The notes beneath the pieces are model-generated. The model saw nothing but the letters and a program-made list of their open reading frames with translations. It had not been told where the DNA came from and ran no database searches. A stretch of DNA of 64,000 nucleotides from Siphonodentalium dalli (lineage: Eukaryota; Mollusca; Scaphopoda; Gadilida; Siphonodentaliidae): NCBI GenBank assembly GCA_032622095.1, contig CP136062.1, positions 57,118,420 to 57,182,419 on the forward strand, in the 5' to 3' direction. This document shows, piece by piece, positions 22,934-33,344 of the stretch. The position numbers were made by a program, and so were the translations under genes. The first letter of the stretch is position 1. Every line of letters begins with the position of its first letter.

Positions 22934-22980
22934 ATTGTATATTCAGTCAAAAATATCTTTATGAATTTTACTTCTTGACT

Positions 22981-23256
22981 TCAAGCACTCTTGCGTTTTG
23001 TAATAAATTTAGACTTTTTTACTTTCTTTATACCTTTTTTGACAGTGTGTGTTCTTTTTTTGTATTTTCTCTTCTTTTTCACTGCAGCAATTCCCCGTGC
23101 CAATTCATCTTTAACCTGTTCTACACTCTGAGCTATTGGCGATACAACTGTTATCACTGGCTGTTTAGGTTTTGCATCCTCTGTTTTTATCAGATTCTGT
23201 TTTCGCAAAAAGTTAACCCATTTCTGGGGGTCAGGTATATAAATTTCTCTATTCAT
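22981..23256 (-). CDS. Small basic virion-associated protein (91 aa)
   Basis: The N-terminus reads IYIPDPQKWVNFLRKQ, a start I recall in small proteins beside F54H12.2-type capsid genes. The second half is very rich in lysine and arginine (about residues 58-91). This charge pattern fits a DNA-condensing or core protein, comparable in style to adenovirus core proteins, though no homology is claimed. It lies 47 bases upstream of the capsid gene and its start overlaps the previous gene's end by 8 bases (23249-23256). It is intact. Confidence 0.7.
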   Translation of the reverse strand: MNREIYIPDPQKWVNFLRKQNLIKTEDAKPKQPVITVVSPIAQSVEQVKDELARGIAAVKKKRKYKKRTHTVKKGIKKVKKSKFITKRKSA

Positions 23257-23680
23257 TCTGCTTTAAATGTAGTGTAAGATAAACTGGATCAGTCAGAAAT
23301 AATGCAGGAGCTCCTGTTTCATCACTTATATATACTTCTAACTCCGAAAATTCCAATGTTCTTAGTGCTATATATGGAGTAACATCGGAGTCTATTCTCC
23401 ATGGACATGTAAGTGAGTTCTGTGTAATTTTTCTGAGTACTGGTATTTCTTTGTTGTTCATCACAGAATTTCTCAAAATATTAACACATACATACAGAAT
23501 ATGACTTGAAATCACATTTGATTTTGTGATAGATGAACATATAAATTCAGTCAACCCCATCAACCATTCTCCAAATAAATGAATAGCTTTGTTCAAGTAT
23601 ATGCGAAACTTGTACGGCTTGTTCTGAGGATAAATTTCTGAGAAAGCATCGCTTTGACAGTATATATACATATCAGTCAT
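23249..23680 (-). CDS. Putative minor capsid (penton-like) protein
   Basis: 143 residues, beginning with a segment containing YCQSDAFSEIYPQNKPYKFRIYLNKAI and GEWLMGLTEFIC (each trimmed here). The phrase 'YP.N....F...L...I.L.G.W..GL.E' is typical of a conserved protein encoded beside the capsid gene in invertebrate Polinton-like elements, and I take it as a minor capsid candidate. It is rather short for a full penton protein. The gene overlaps the integrase stop by 4 bases (ATGA at 23677-23680) and the basic protein by 8. It is intact. Role by position and recalled family resemblance only. Confidence 0.55.
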   Translation of the reverse strand: MTDMYIYCQSDAFSEIYPQNKPYKFRIYLNKAIHLFGEWLMGLTEFICSSITKSNVISSHILYVCVNILRNSVMNNKEIPVLRKITQNSLTCPWRIDSDVTPYIALRTLEFSELEVYISDETGAPALFLTDPVYLTLHLKQNE

Positions 23681-24786
23681 TCTGTGGATACTAAATCAGA
23701 CTTTGGGATCCACTGGTTATATTTTTCTGGCCAATCCTGAAACTTGACAAAATATTCCTGTTTTCCCTTTCGTTTTCTTTTTCGAATTATCCTTTCCACA
23801 TCCCAAAGTGAATTATTATCCTTGAAAACTTGTGTTAGTTCGTTTTGATACCACCAGCCTTTTATCTGTTCACCGTTAAAATCAGTCAGTTGATACATAG
23901 GAAGGGTTTGTTTCAAAAACCGTTCAGATATTTTAAAAATCTCCCCTGACCATTGTTGCTGGTAAGATCTTCTGAACTTATCTTTCAAGTAAGAAACTCT
24001 CACTAGATCACCTATTTTGTAGAGAAATTTGCCTTTCCTCTTGAATCCTTTGGGCTTGAGATATTGATATGCCCAGATATTTGCTTCATTTTTAGAGTTA
24101 ACCTCATCTGGTGCAAGATAGTGTAGTGATCTGTGTGGAGTTTTGTTATAGCGACTGACGAGTTTCTGCAAAACATCAATATATCTATATGTTTTATTCC
24201 TTTGGAAATATTGGAAAATAATTTTCTTTAATGTCTTGTTCACACGCTCTGCAGTGGCTGCATGAATCTCATTCATAGCATTATAAAAATAAATATTCTG
24301 TTCTTTCAAATAAGCACCAACAAGTTTATTACAGAATTCCATTCCATTATCGGATCGGAGTTTCACTGGTTTCTTTTTTGACGACTCAACAATAATTTTC
24401 AATGCACTAAGCACATTAGTTGCAGTTTTCCTCTTTAATGGTTGAACAAATAAAAACTTAGAGAAAGTGTCTATAACAATAAGTAGAAATGTTATACCAT
24501 TGTTATCCTTGCTCAAATTTTGCACTGATAGAAGATCCATATCCCATAGTTGATACGATCCTGATAAAACCACTTTCAGTTTTGGAAAGTTTTTTCTCAC
24601 TTGTCTATGAAGTGTGTATGAGTCATGTTTTTTTAACCAGTTGGCTAAAAAGTATCTGGTGTAGTTGAATTTTCCATCACTCTTCAATGCACGATAAAGT
24701 TTTTCAACACTGGAAAAAGATGCTGGTTTAGAAATATTGAAATAATAGTTTTCAAGATATTTCTCTTTTTCTTCCATATCTATCAT
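23677..24786 (-). CDS. Polinton integrase (rve family) with C-terminal chromodomain
   Basis: 369 residues, intact. The retrovirus-like integrase core shows acidic residues D84 (in WDMDLL), D146 (LRSDNGMEF) and E180 (ATAERVNK), the D,D..E triad that joins element ends to target DNA. Residues about 225-320 hold the SH3-like part (GDLVRVSYLKDKFRRSY), and about 328-366 a chromodomain (LWDVERIIRKRK ... EYFVKFQDWP..YNQWIP), which in related enzymes guides integration to chromatin marks. A good N-terminal zinc-binding HHCC is not evident. It begins the run of virion genes; its start lies about 55 bases from the stop of the small gene at 24841-25134. It acts in the nucleus with the terminal inverted repeats as substrate. 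Confidence 0.92.
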   Translation of the reverse strand: MIDMEEKEKYLENYYFNISKPASFSSVEKLYRALKSDGKFNYTRYFLANWLKKHDSYTLHRQVRKNFPKLKVVLSGSYQLWDMDLLSVQNLSKDNNGITFLLIVIDTFSKFLFVQPLKRKTATNVLSALKIIVESSKKKPVKLRSDNGMEFCNKLVGAYLKEQNIYFYNAMNEIHAATAERVNKTLKKIIFQYFQRNKTYRYIDVLQKLVSRYNKTPHRSLHYLAPDEVNSKNEANIWAYQYLKPKGFKRKGKFLYKIGDLVRVSYLKDKFRRSYQQQWSGEIFKISERFLKQTLPMYQLTDFNGEQIKGWWYQNELTQVFKDNNSLWDVERIIRKRKRKGKQEYFVKFQDWPEKYNQWIPKSDLVSTE

Positions 24787-24840
24787 TTCATGTAGTATAG
24801 TTTATCTGCTTTTTTAAGAACACACACAATATATGAATAA

Positions 24841-25134
24841 TCACATCGGAAAATCTTCTCCGGAATATTCATTTCTTGAATTTAAATAAGTCTGTAAACT
24901 GTGTATATAGTTGGCTGCATTTGAAAGTGACAGTAATGATGGAATGTTCAAAGCAAATTGGTTCCCATCTGAACAGAGTGAAATTGATGAATGGTTTCTA
25001 ATAAGAAGTATTTTTAGTCTGTGGTTGATAGAAACTTCTATTGTATTTGGTCCGCAAAAACTAATTTCGCATTCAGAACCTTTTAGTTCAGAATCTAGTT
25101 TTATTAGATCAGATTTCAACTGTGTCTGTGCCAT
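24841..25134 (-). CDS. Unknown small protein at the right end of the Polinton core (97 aa)
   Basis: Not recognised. The sequence is mixed polar/hydrophobic with alternating segments such as NTIEVSINHRLKILLIRN that could form beta strands. It has no cysteine cluster, signal peptide or membrane segment. It is on the same strand as the core genes and lies just upstream of the integrase. The intact frame and close spacing support a real gene, but a chance frame in this AT-rich DNA is possible. Confidence 0.45.
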   Translation of the reverse strand: MAQTQLKSDLIKLDSELKGSECEISFCGPNTIEVSINHRLKILLIRNHSSISLCSDGNQFALNIPSLLSLSNAANYIHSLQTYLNSRNEYSGEDFPM

Positions 25135-25664
25135 TAGAAAAAAACTAAGTGTAGTCCTTTAGAATTTTCACAATTCATTGACTGATACTCATATATCAGC
25201 TTTTTTATGACTTATTGCAATTATAAATTTCATGGAGACCAATCAAAATCTTTGATCTGTAAACAGAGTAAACATTAATGGTCTGCTTATAGCGATAAGC
25301 ATATACACACAAACCGACATTAGCCAGGAGGTGGGTGGATTCAATTTTGATACCATTCCAATCCATTAGGGTATTTTTACTGGTTGCTGTCACTTGTGAT
25401 GTATTATTTGACCCATCCTCCAATTTTACTTGCACACATATTAAACACCCACCGCCCCCCCTTACATGTATAGTTACGTACCCCTGCGATTTACAAAAGT
25501 ATTATTTGACAAGAGTAAAGGTTGTTCACTGTAAGAACAATATAAAACAAGGAAAAGATATAATGCTAAAAGTTGAAAGTGAATCAGTCTGTGCCACACA
25601 CCCGAAGTGTAAACACGCTCACGCTGATGTATTTGTATACCATTTTGTTTTACCTTGTACAAAC
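25135..25664. other. Non-coding, between core genes and right terminal repeat
   Basis: No supported gene. It may contain the promoter for the leftward core genes. A C-rich tract lies near 25450-25460. Several short open frames here lack known motifs. Confidence 0.5.
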
Positions 25665-26008
25665 ATTAGCATTATGTACTCCCCACCTACTTCATACTAC
25701 CAACATCAGTAAATGGCGTTAGTCTCAATATCAGAAAAATTAAGTATACATAACATGGTAACTTACACATTAGGGATTTACATTCCTGTTCCTGTGCTGG
25801 TACAAACATCAGGTTTATATAAAGTGGAAAAGTGGTGACTGGTGTTGTCCTATTTTGTATACTACTTGCATTGACATTTGGATAGGTAGGTTGTATTGTA
25901 GCCAATGTGATAAATTTGTATCCAGTACAAACAACACTAAGAGACGTTGTGAACGACAGCCTGAACTAGTTAACTAGTCCACCACGTTTCCCTTGTTTCT
26001 GTTCTATT

Positions 26009-26610
26009 TAATAAATAGAGCATGGCTTGGAGTGAAATACGCCGATATAGTGCATAGTGAGGTTGTGTAGTTCACGACGCGAAGCGGAGTGAACTACACA
26101 ACCGCACTATGCACTATATCGGCGTATTTCACGACAAGTCATGCTCTAATTATTATATTGTATCGAACAAATGCAGAAATTAAAGGCAAACCAGTGGGCA
26201 AACACCATTTGTCTTAAAAGAAAAAGAAATAATATGTAAAAAAAAAAAAAAAAAAAAAAAAAAATTTAAATTCCTCTTTGTTCAGGTTTGTTTGTTTGTT
26301 TTTTTTTTAATTAATTCTTTGTAATTTTGATTTAGCAGTAGGAAACTACTATTTTCAACTTTTACTAAGTTCAGACAATTGATGTTCGCCTTACTGAAGC
26401 TTTAATTTGTATCAGCGGCGAAATAACAAGTAGTTTCAGAACAAAGTTTGATGTAGTGTTCGTTACTATTTTTAGTAGTCAAAACTACATATGCATAGTG
26501 CACGATGGGAGAGACTTGAAGGCGCAGTATACAACTATGACTAATAGAGTCGAGTAGCCAACCAATCGGAAAGCTTGATTTCAATAAAAAAGTCACGTGA
26601 GATACAATAT
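26009..26610. mobile_element. About 600-bp insertion in the right arm, with palindrome and poly-A
   Basis: The left arm (about 2130-2145) reads straight through GTTCTATATAAATATAGG, whereas the right arm is interrupted between GTTCTAT and ATAAATATAGG. The insert contains a palindrome of about 120 bp (26023-26143) with a CGCGAAGCG-type loop and an uninterrupted A run at about 26238-26264. Its right end (AACCAATCGG ... GTCACGTGAGATA) resembles text at about 57105-57150 in opposite orientation, so it belongs to a repeat family. Target duplication unclear. Confidence 0.7.
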
Positions 26611-26661
26611 ATAAATATAGGTGCATAGAAGAACGCTCGATTTCACTGATTATATAGGAAA

Positions 26662-28413
26662 ATGAAGTATCAATGTGAAGAGTGCTTAAGTGTCTATGCT
26701 TGGCAAGATAGTTTGAAGCGTCATATCAAAGTTAAACACACGCCTTCAGAACAACAACAACAACAACAGTATCATCAGCCCCAACAACAACAACAACAAC
26801 AACAACACCAACAACACCAACAACACCAACAACAACAACAACAGTATCATCAGCCACAACAACAACAACAACAGTATAATCCATAACAACAACAACAACA
26901 ACACCACCAACAACAACAACAACAACAACAGCCACCAAGCGACATAACATCCTGCTTTGATGATCCAATGGCTAAAATCCAGGAAGATTTTATTTTCAAG
27001 CATCCATTCACGGCATGTGTAAGTGGACCTACATCTAGTGGGAAAACGTACTTCGTGAAAACCTTGCTACAAAAGTCTGCCTAAAAAATATCACCCGCAC
27101 CTGACAGAATAATATGGTTTTATAAATATTGGCAGCCCCTATATGACGAAATAAAGTATACCGTCACCCCTCATGTCAACTTTATACGAGGAATACCAGC
27201 AAACTTGGATTCTCTTATCAACCCCCGGTATAAAAATCTAGTTATACTCGATGACTTGATGCAAACTTCGTCAAAAGACCAGAGAGTTAATGATTTGCAT
27301 TCCGAAGGAAGTCACCATTTGAACTTATCTTTGATAAGTTTGAACCAGAATTTCTACTACAACAAAGATCCAACGCAACGACGAAATTGTCAATATTTGG
27401 TATTGTTCAATAACCCAATCGACAAGGGATTAATTTCAACATTATCAAGACAGATGTATCCTGAATGTCCTCAGCGTATGGTTCGAGAGTTTTCGGAAGC
27501 GACGAGTGAACCGTACGGTTACCTACTGGTGGATTTAAAAGCCGCAACACCGGACACATTACGTCTGCGACAGAATGTACTAAAAGAGGACACGAACCAA
27601 CATATGGGTGAATGGAATGGCATGAAATATAATCTCCAAAAAGACAGAGAACACCCAGATGAACAGAATGGGATGAAAAAACATACAAAAGACACTGAGA
27701 CCCAGGGTCAACAGAATGCGATGAAATACGATGACAGAGAACTCCCTGGTCAACAGAAGGGCATAGCATATAATTATATTGTGCCCCAGGGTCAACATAA
27801 TGACTATACTAACGACATAAGGCAACCTGGTGAGCTCGATGAAATTAATAAGAAGAACCGTCAAAACATAGACATTCGAGAAGACATGTCGTACCCTTGT
27901 AATGACTGCGGGCTTTTGTTCGAAGATCATTATGATGTTCAGAGACACGTAAAAAACTGGTGTCAAGAAAATAAGTTAAAACGAAAATTAACTGAGGACA
28001 CGGATGATAGTCAGAATAAGAAAATTAAATTGAATGAAGATGAATACTTCAAAAGTTTGTGTGATGAGAGTAGAGATAAAACACGTGAAGAATGGAGTGA
28101 TATAGTGGACACGTATAATGAAAATGGCTCGAAAGAAACAGAAGCAAGAGTACAAGCTGACAAGGACCTTAAAAGTAAAGATATGAAGCAATTTATGACT
28201 GGTTATGCTATGACACTATTTGCGTATCTGCAGCTGCGCAATGGGACTCTGCATAACAGAGTCATGGATAAAGTCGACAAATATTTGAATAATGGTTATG
28301 GAGAATGTGATGCATTGAAAATGTCAATATTAAAGTACAAACCGATGCTAGAAAAATTCATGGACGAAACAAATGACACTTCTGACGAAAGTGATGACAA
28401 TTCGGACGATTAA
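26662..28413 (+). pseudogene. Zinc-finger, polyglutamine, A32-like ATPase (right-arm copy, two stops)
   Basis: Mirror copy of the gene at 359-2086, in the same frame throughout, but with TAA at 26884-26886 inside the glutamine tract and TAA at 27082-27084, where the left copy has a TCA serine codon just after Walker A. The second stop removes the Walker B and C-terminal half. The CAA repeat also differs in length from the left copy. The rest is nearly identical (isolated changes such as D to E or N to G), so decay is recent. A product from downstream (27205-28413) would lack Walker A and be inactive as an ATPase. Confidence 0.9.
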
Positions 28414-28772
28414 ATTTCAATAAACTTCATCAACATGATATTCGCGTGTTCGTTATATATCTATAAGCGGTGAGAGAGTGAGTGGATTATTGGGAATTGT
28501 AGAGTGAGAAACGATACGTAATGATAAAAGGCGCATTAAGTGCCCGAAAATTTGAACTTTAAAAATGGTTCTGTGTCATTTTAACTTTCAACCACTGCGC
28601 TTGTATTGTTAACATTCATTCATAATGAGTGTCTTGTGTCCCTTTAGAGTGTCTTGTGTTCCTTTAATATTCAAACACCAATATTGCATCACGTCCCTTG
28701 TTTCGTGTCACTTTAACTCATTGAGTGTATTGCCCCTTCTAATGATGTCATGTGCACACATGATACAATTCT

Positions 28773-28778
28773 AGTCAT
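28773..28778. other. Possible 6-bp target site of the Polinton-class element
   Basis: AGTCAT directly follows the inverted-repeat end. Polintons are known to duplicate 6 bp. The partner would be just left of the window and cannot be seen. Confidence 0.3.
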
Positions 28779-31272
28779 ACCTGAGATTAAGTATAATGTA
28801 AACATAGGATTTGCTCATCAGACGATAATGTGACAATATTTACGCATGGTAAATTTATATTCATGCGTAATGGTAAGGTAATGTTTTTTGTTATGGTCAT
28901 TTTTTTGTTGCGGCCATGTTCTAGCATAGATCGATAAATAAGTTAAAGATTGTTATAAGTCATCGTTGTTTCACAGACAGTTCTATTGGTGATCGAATTT
29001 GATAACTATTTTGTTGGAAAAACTAAGAGTGTTAGAGTTGCCTCCCTGTTATTTAAATAAAGAGCGTTTGTTTCGCTTATGTGCGATTGTGACTGTAACT
29101 AGGTCTATAGAGTATATAACATATAGCGCCATCATATAAAACATGAAAGAACATATCAATAGCTTTGTTTAGTCTGATATTACGTATGTATACGTGTGCA
29201 CGTCTAACATGTGACCTTTGGTGAAATAGTGCTACACGATGCTTAATAACTTCATCGTGATAGAGAGGTAATGAATAAACGCTCCTTGTTATTTACGTGA
29301 GAGTATAATGTCCAATTATTGCAAATAAAACATTGTGGACATATGTGGACATCCGATTGGCACACCTACTGATCACGTGATAAGCTGCTAATAAGCCTAA
29401 TATGTACAGATTACTTACCTTGGCGTAAGTATGAATAGCCCGTTAAACAAGTAATGATGTTCAGACAAGCTATCGATAGCTTAATTGAAAGCGTGTCTGT
29501 ACATGCATAAAAGGAAGCTTCGTCATAGATATTTGTATACCATAACTCCCGAAAATAGTTAGCACAGATAAGGCAACATTATATAAGATTATATATGAGC
29601 GTAAGTATGAATAGGTCGATAAGTGGTTATTACGTAAGGTTGTTATAACAACAACACCGAAGTAACTTCTATTATTGAGTGTCTTATCACATGTACGTAT
29701 TATGTATACATATTTTTGATAACTAATTATCGCGTTAATGCTAACAATGACACAGTTTATCAACCTTACGTGATCATATCCAGTTAAACAGGTAATGATG
29801 TTCAGACACGCGAGTGAGAGCTAGCATCAAACTAGTCGAAACACTCATAGCTGTCAACAGATATAATAGCAGTCATTTGGTAAATTTATCCAAGGTGTCC
29901 CTCTTTTCGACCTATACAGTGTTACCCCAATGACGCGTGTGATTATGTGTGTGTACATAATTGAAAATTTGTTCCATAGAATATGTCAGTTCATTCGGGG
30001 TAGTAATTTCGCATCACGCTCTTCGTCTGAGCGTGACTGTTTTCAAAATAGTTTTAAAAAATCTCAAAAATTTCTAATTCGCGATAATGCACACGTGTCA
30101 TATACTCAATAACTTCATCGGGATAGAGAAGTAAAGAATAAACGCTCTTTATTATTTATGTAAGAGTAATGGCGTCAAATTATTTCAGGTATTGTGGAGA
30201 CAATTATATGATGTATGGACTGCGTCTGATGATAAACACTGAAATGTATGCATTCATACCGATGGTGACAATGACCAAAATTACAGTGACTCGGACCAGT
30301 CCATACACATATAATTGGTATAAAGCTATTTCTAAACATCGATTAATAAAATTAACAGAGTTTCATGAAAAATATTTAAAATTTGTTTGAACAAAAATAG
30401 TTGGCCTATAACAAAAGATATTACACGCAAATAATTTAAAAACATTCGACATTTAATAGTCGGCCCGAGATTATTTTCAGTAAGAGACCGAAAACTCGTT
30501 ATAAATTTTTGAGATTTTTTAAAACTTTGTTTTGAAAATTTTGGAAAACAAAAATTAAGTTTTGGAATTTTTTTTTGGAATAGTTTAGTACAACCAATTT
30601 TACCCGCCAAAAAATCTATTTTTAGATGTGGGAGTAACAAGCCTCCTGTACTACTTAGAGGACATGTGCCTAGTGATGCGGACCGGACCACCTTGGGTGG
30701 TCCGGTCCACTGCCAAGGCGGTCCAGTTCGGCCCGGTCCATTCCGGTCCGGTACACATGCATGGGCCGGTCCAAAACTGTCTGGTCCACCTATAATAGGC
30801 TATATGTTAATGAATTCTGTTTTCTCAAAGTTTTTACTCTGTATAGTACAAACTATAAGGTTACTGCGTTCAGTGCAATGCAATGAGTCCATATATTTTA
30901 AAACTTACATTGTTTGCCGATTGTATGCATAATTTGTCTCTGGTGGGATATACTGGGAACGATGAAATGAATTAGTTATTGCCAAAGGAGAACATCGGCT
31001 TGTCCGTATAGCCTTTTACAGCGTTATTGTACAAAAGCAGGTTTAGACCATTCAAAAGATTTGTTTATATTTCGAAGATTGTATAGATCCAAAAATACAT
31101 GCAAACTTGTAAAAAGTAACGTGTTTGTTCTCGTTTTAAAACAGTTTTCGGTAAATCTATATCGGCTTGAATTCTTTGAGAGCCCGTGGTGCTACTCAGG
31201 TAGCAAACGAAAAACTTCCGGAAAGATGTTGGAAACGTCATGGACGATAGAAATCAGAAACCGCAAAAGACG
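28779..31272. other. No gene; dispersed repeats and a GGTCC-rich patch
   Basis: A direct repeat of about 75 bp, including AATAACTTCATCG and AACGCTC, is present near 29240-29310 and 30110-30175. The stretch 30670-30790 is GC-rich and full of GGTCCGG/CCGGACC. No open frame has recognised domains. Confidence 0.55.
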
Positions 31273-31280
31273 GTTATATT

Positions 31281-32698
31281 CACTGGGGAGGATCTATTCC
31301 TTGAAATGTGGTGCTCTACCAATTTTTTGAGCAATTTTTATCGTGACATTCCGGTGTTTTACTGGGGATTTTTTATTTTCGCAGCACAAAAGTGAAGAAA
31401 AATTACAGATTATGTAAGTATATCGCAGGTTTCTTTTAACCAATGGATTATTTATATGGATGTTCACATTGATATGTGAGAAAATGTAAGAAATCCCATA
31501 GGAATGCCCGTAAATCGACATTTTATAATTATATTCCGATACTTTACAGAGTGCTCAGTGCTCTCCCAATAGTCAAGTGCTCTCCCCAGGATCATGTATT
31601 GTGCTATAACAAGCAAAAAAGCGAATAAATACTAAATATTATGCGTTCGTTAGGGGATAAAAACGTAATATGTTATTTTGCGTCGCATATACGTCCATAA
31701 AGGCATACTTTGTTCGTTTAATCGCGTATTTCAGGGGTAGCAAACGCAATGGGGAGTATATGAATGAACTATGTAATCTATAATTATTTCCATGTGTTCT
31801 ATTGGATATAACTGATAACAAACGCTCAATTCTTGTTCAGTAAATGATTGTCGGACGTATTTTTATTGTGTAACTGTAATTGTGGCCAATCGGAATGTGA
31901 CATAGTTGGTTGGTTTATGGCAATTAATATGTCATTATCCTTGTTATATCCCCAACAGAAACTGTTGCACCAGTGTTCACAAATAGTATGTAATATATTA
32001 TATATAGTTTATTAAGTTGACTATTTTGTGAGCATAAGCGTATTGTCAAAATAATTGACTTTATATTAACTACAGAACGGGTGAGCTACTTCATTTGTAT
32101 CCCGGCATGGCTTGTATTATAATTTCTGAACAAATAATCACCAATGTGGCTTTATACGAGGTCGTTTTAGTAGGATTTCAGCACCGGAATAACGATTATT
32201 CAACTCACAAAGCACCGGAATGACTCAGTAAACCACCGGAATACACATGCAGACCTATTTTATGGTCGTTTTCTTCGATTTGGTATGTTATTAATGATAT
32301 TTTCATTTTGCATTGACTTCGGGAATGTATTGAGGAACAGGCATTCAAAGTTACAATATACAGTATTCAGTATTAAGTCGGTAATACGCCGTTGAAGTGA
32401 CGAATTTCCCAAAAAACGCAAAATATCGAGTAATTTATTTACATTACTGGGCAGTATGCCAATATAGTGGCATAATATTACAACATATATTACTCACCTT
32501 CTTTGCCACGTCCATCCCGTATACATTCGTCCAATATTTGCGTTTAAAACATTACTAAAATGCGTCTTTATTACCCACGCATGTCATCTCTGTCGCACAA
32601 TGAGCAAAATGTGACAGAACACCGGAACATTTGCTCGCTAAGCACGTAAATATTGCTCGGGAGAGCACCACATTTCAAGGAATAGATCCTCCACAGTG
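31281..32698. mobile_element. Non-autonomous DNA transposon with 8-bp target duplication (hAT-like)
   Basis: The left end CACTGGGGAGGATCTATTCC and the right end in complement CACTGTGGAGGATCTATTCC start inverted repeats of about 38 bp. An exact 8-bp copy of GTTATATT lies directly on both sides (31273-31280 and 32699-32706). 8-bp duplications fit hAT, P or Merlin-type elements; hAT is most common. The 1,418-bp interior has no transposase frame. Confidence 0.88.
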
Positions 32699-32706
32699 GT
32701 TATATT

Positions 32707-33329
32707 GAGGACTCGCTCGATAGTAGGCTCAGTGTCACCAGATGTTTAAATCTCTGAATCGATATGCATGTAACTGCATAATTACCATTCTTAAAATTGT
32801 TTTTCTGAAATACCGTTATGGGAAGCTGAAGGTATACGAATACATTGATATAATAGTATGCATATTTGTTTCACTCTTTACCCGATCTTTCATAAATTTG
32901 TGTGAACGTGAACATTAGCAACCATGTGTTTGCTCATTCACTTGTCAGAGGGTTGAGACTAACATATTTCTATGGCACAGCGTGGAGTGGGAATCATTTG
33001 TCTCGATTGTCTGGGTAGAAGTGGCGCTTCGGTGGTTAATGTTTAAGAGTTTAGTAATCAAGTAATGATTGACATGGTCAGTTGTGTTAAGCGTGTGAGT
33101 TGTAGCATGAAATTGTCGTGGTGAACGACCGTGTATAGTTAGGTCAATCTGAGTGTCGCGTTCAAACAGGTTAGACCAAGTTTAAAAATAAATATATATA
33201 TATATATTATCTATATAAATATCTCAATATGATTAGTGTTTGACAATCAGATATGTATTTCCGAAACACGATGGGGTCCGACATCGATCCTGGAGGCAGC
33301 GCTAGTAAGTGGCTTAGGATTCCATGTTC
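32707..33329. other. No gene; half of a direct repeat
   Basis: About 32900-32965 (GTGTTTGCTCATTCACTTGT and neighbours) recurs in direct orientation at about 38612-38680, beyond the DIRS element. A (TA)n run lies at 33190-33207. No supported gene. Confidence 0.55.
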
Positions 33330-33344
33330 CATATTTTATTTCAA

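Larger units (their letters stand above)
1..28772. mobile_element. Polinton/Maverick-class element bounded by long gene-bearing inverted repeats
   Basis: The first bases of the window reappear as reverse complement ending at 28772, and the match continues inward for about 2.5 kb on both sides. Inside lie Polinton hallmark genes, all on the minus strand: integrase, major capsid protein, packaging ATPase and DNA polymerase B. I found no separate terminal repeats close around the core (checked roughly 15.4-15.7 and 25.1-25.4 kb), so the outer repeats are the best candidates for the element's own ends. Removing the Academ-like insertion (6.2 kb) and two 0.6-kb insertions leaves about 21-22 kb, within the usual Polinton range. 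The right end reads ATTCT, so the terminus would be AG...CT as known for Polintons, with AGTCAT as a possible 6-bp target duplication. The left end is cut off by the window one base short. The alternative is a Polinton core inside a second, unrelated element. Confidence 0.7.
25665..28772 (-). repeat. Right long terminal inverted repeat
   Basis: Inverted copy of the left arm. It carries the nonsense-broken copy of the zinc-finger/ATPase gene and a private insertion of about 600 bp at 26009-26610. The last bases, to ATTCT at 28772, pair with the start of the window. Beyond 28772 the sequence no longer has a partner. Confidence 0.85.

Noticed and set aside
15400-25400. Separate Polinton ends tight around the core genes
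   Set aside because: I compared 15.4-15.7 kb with 25.1-25.4 kb and found no inverted match, so the outer arms remain the best ends.
26732-27003. Long Val- or Leu-rich frames over the glutamine repeat
   Set aside because: They come from the GTT/TTG reading of the CAA repeat and are not proteins.
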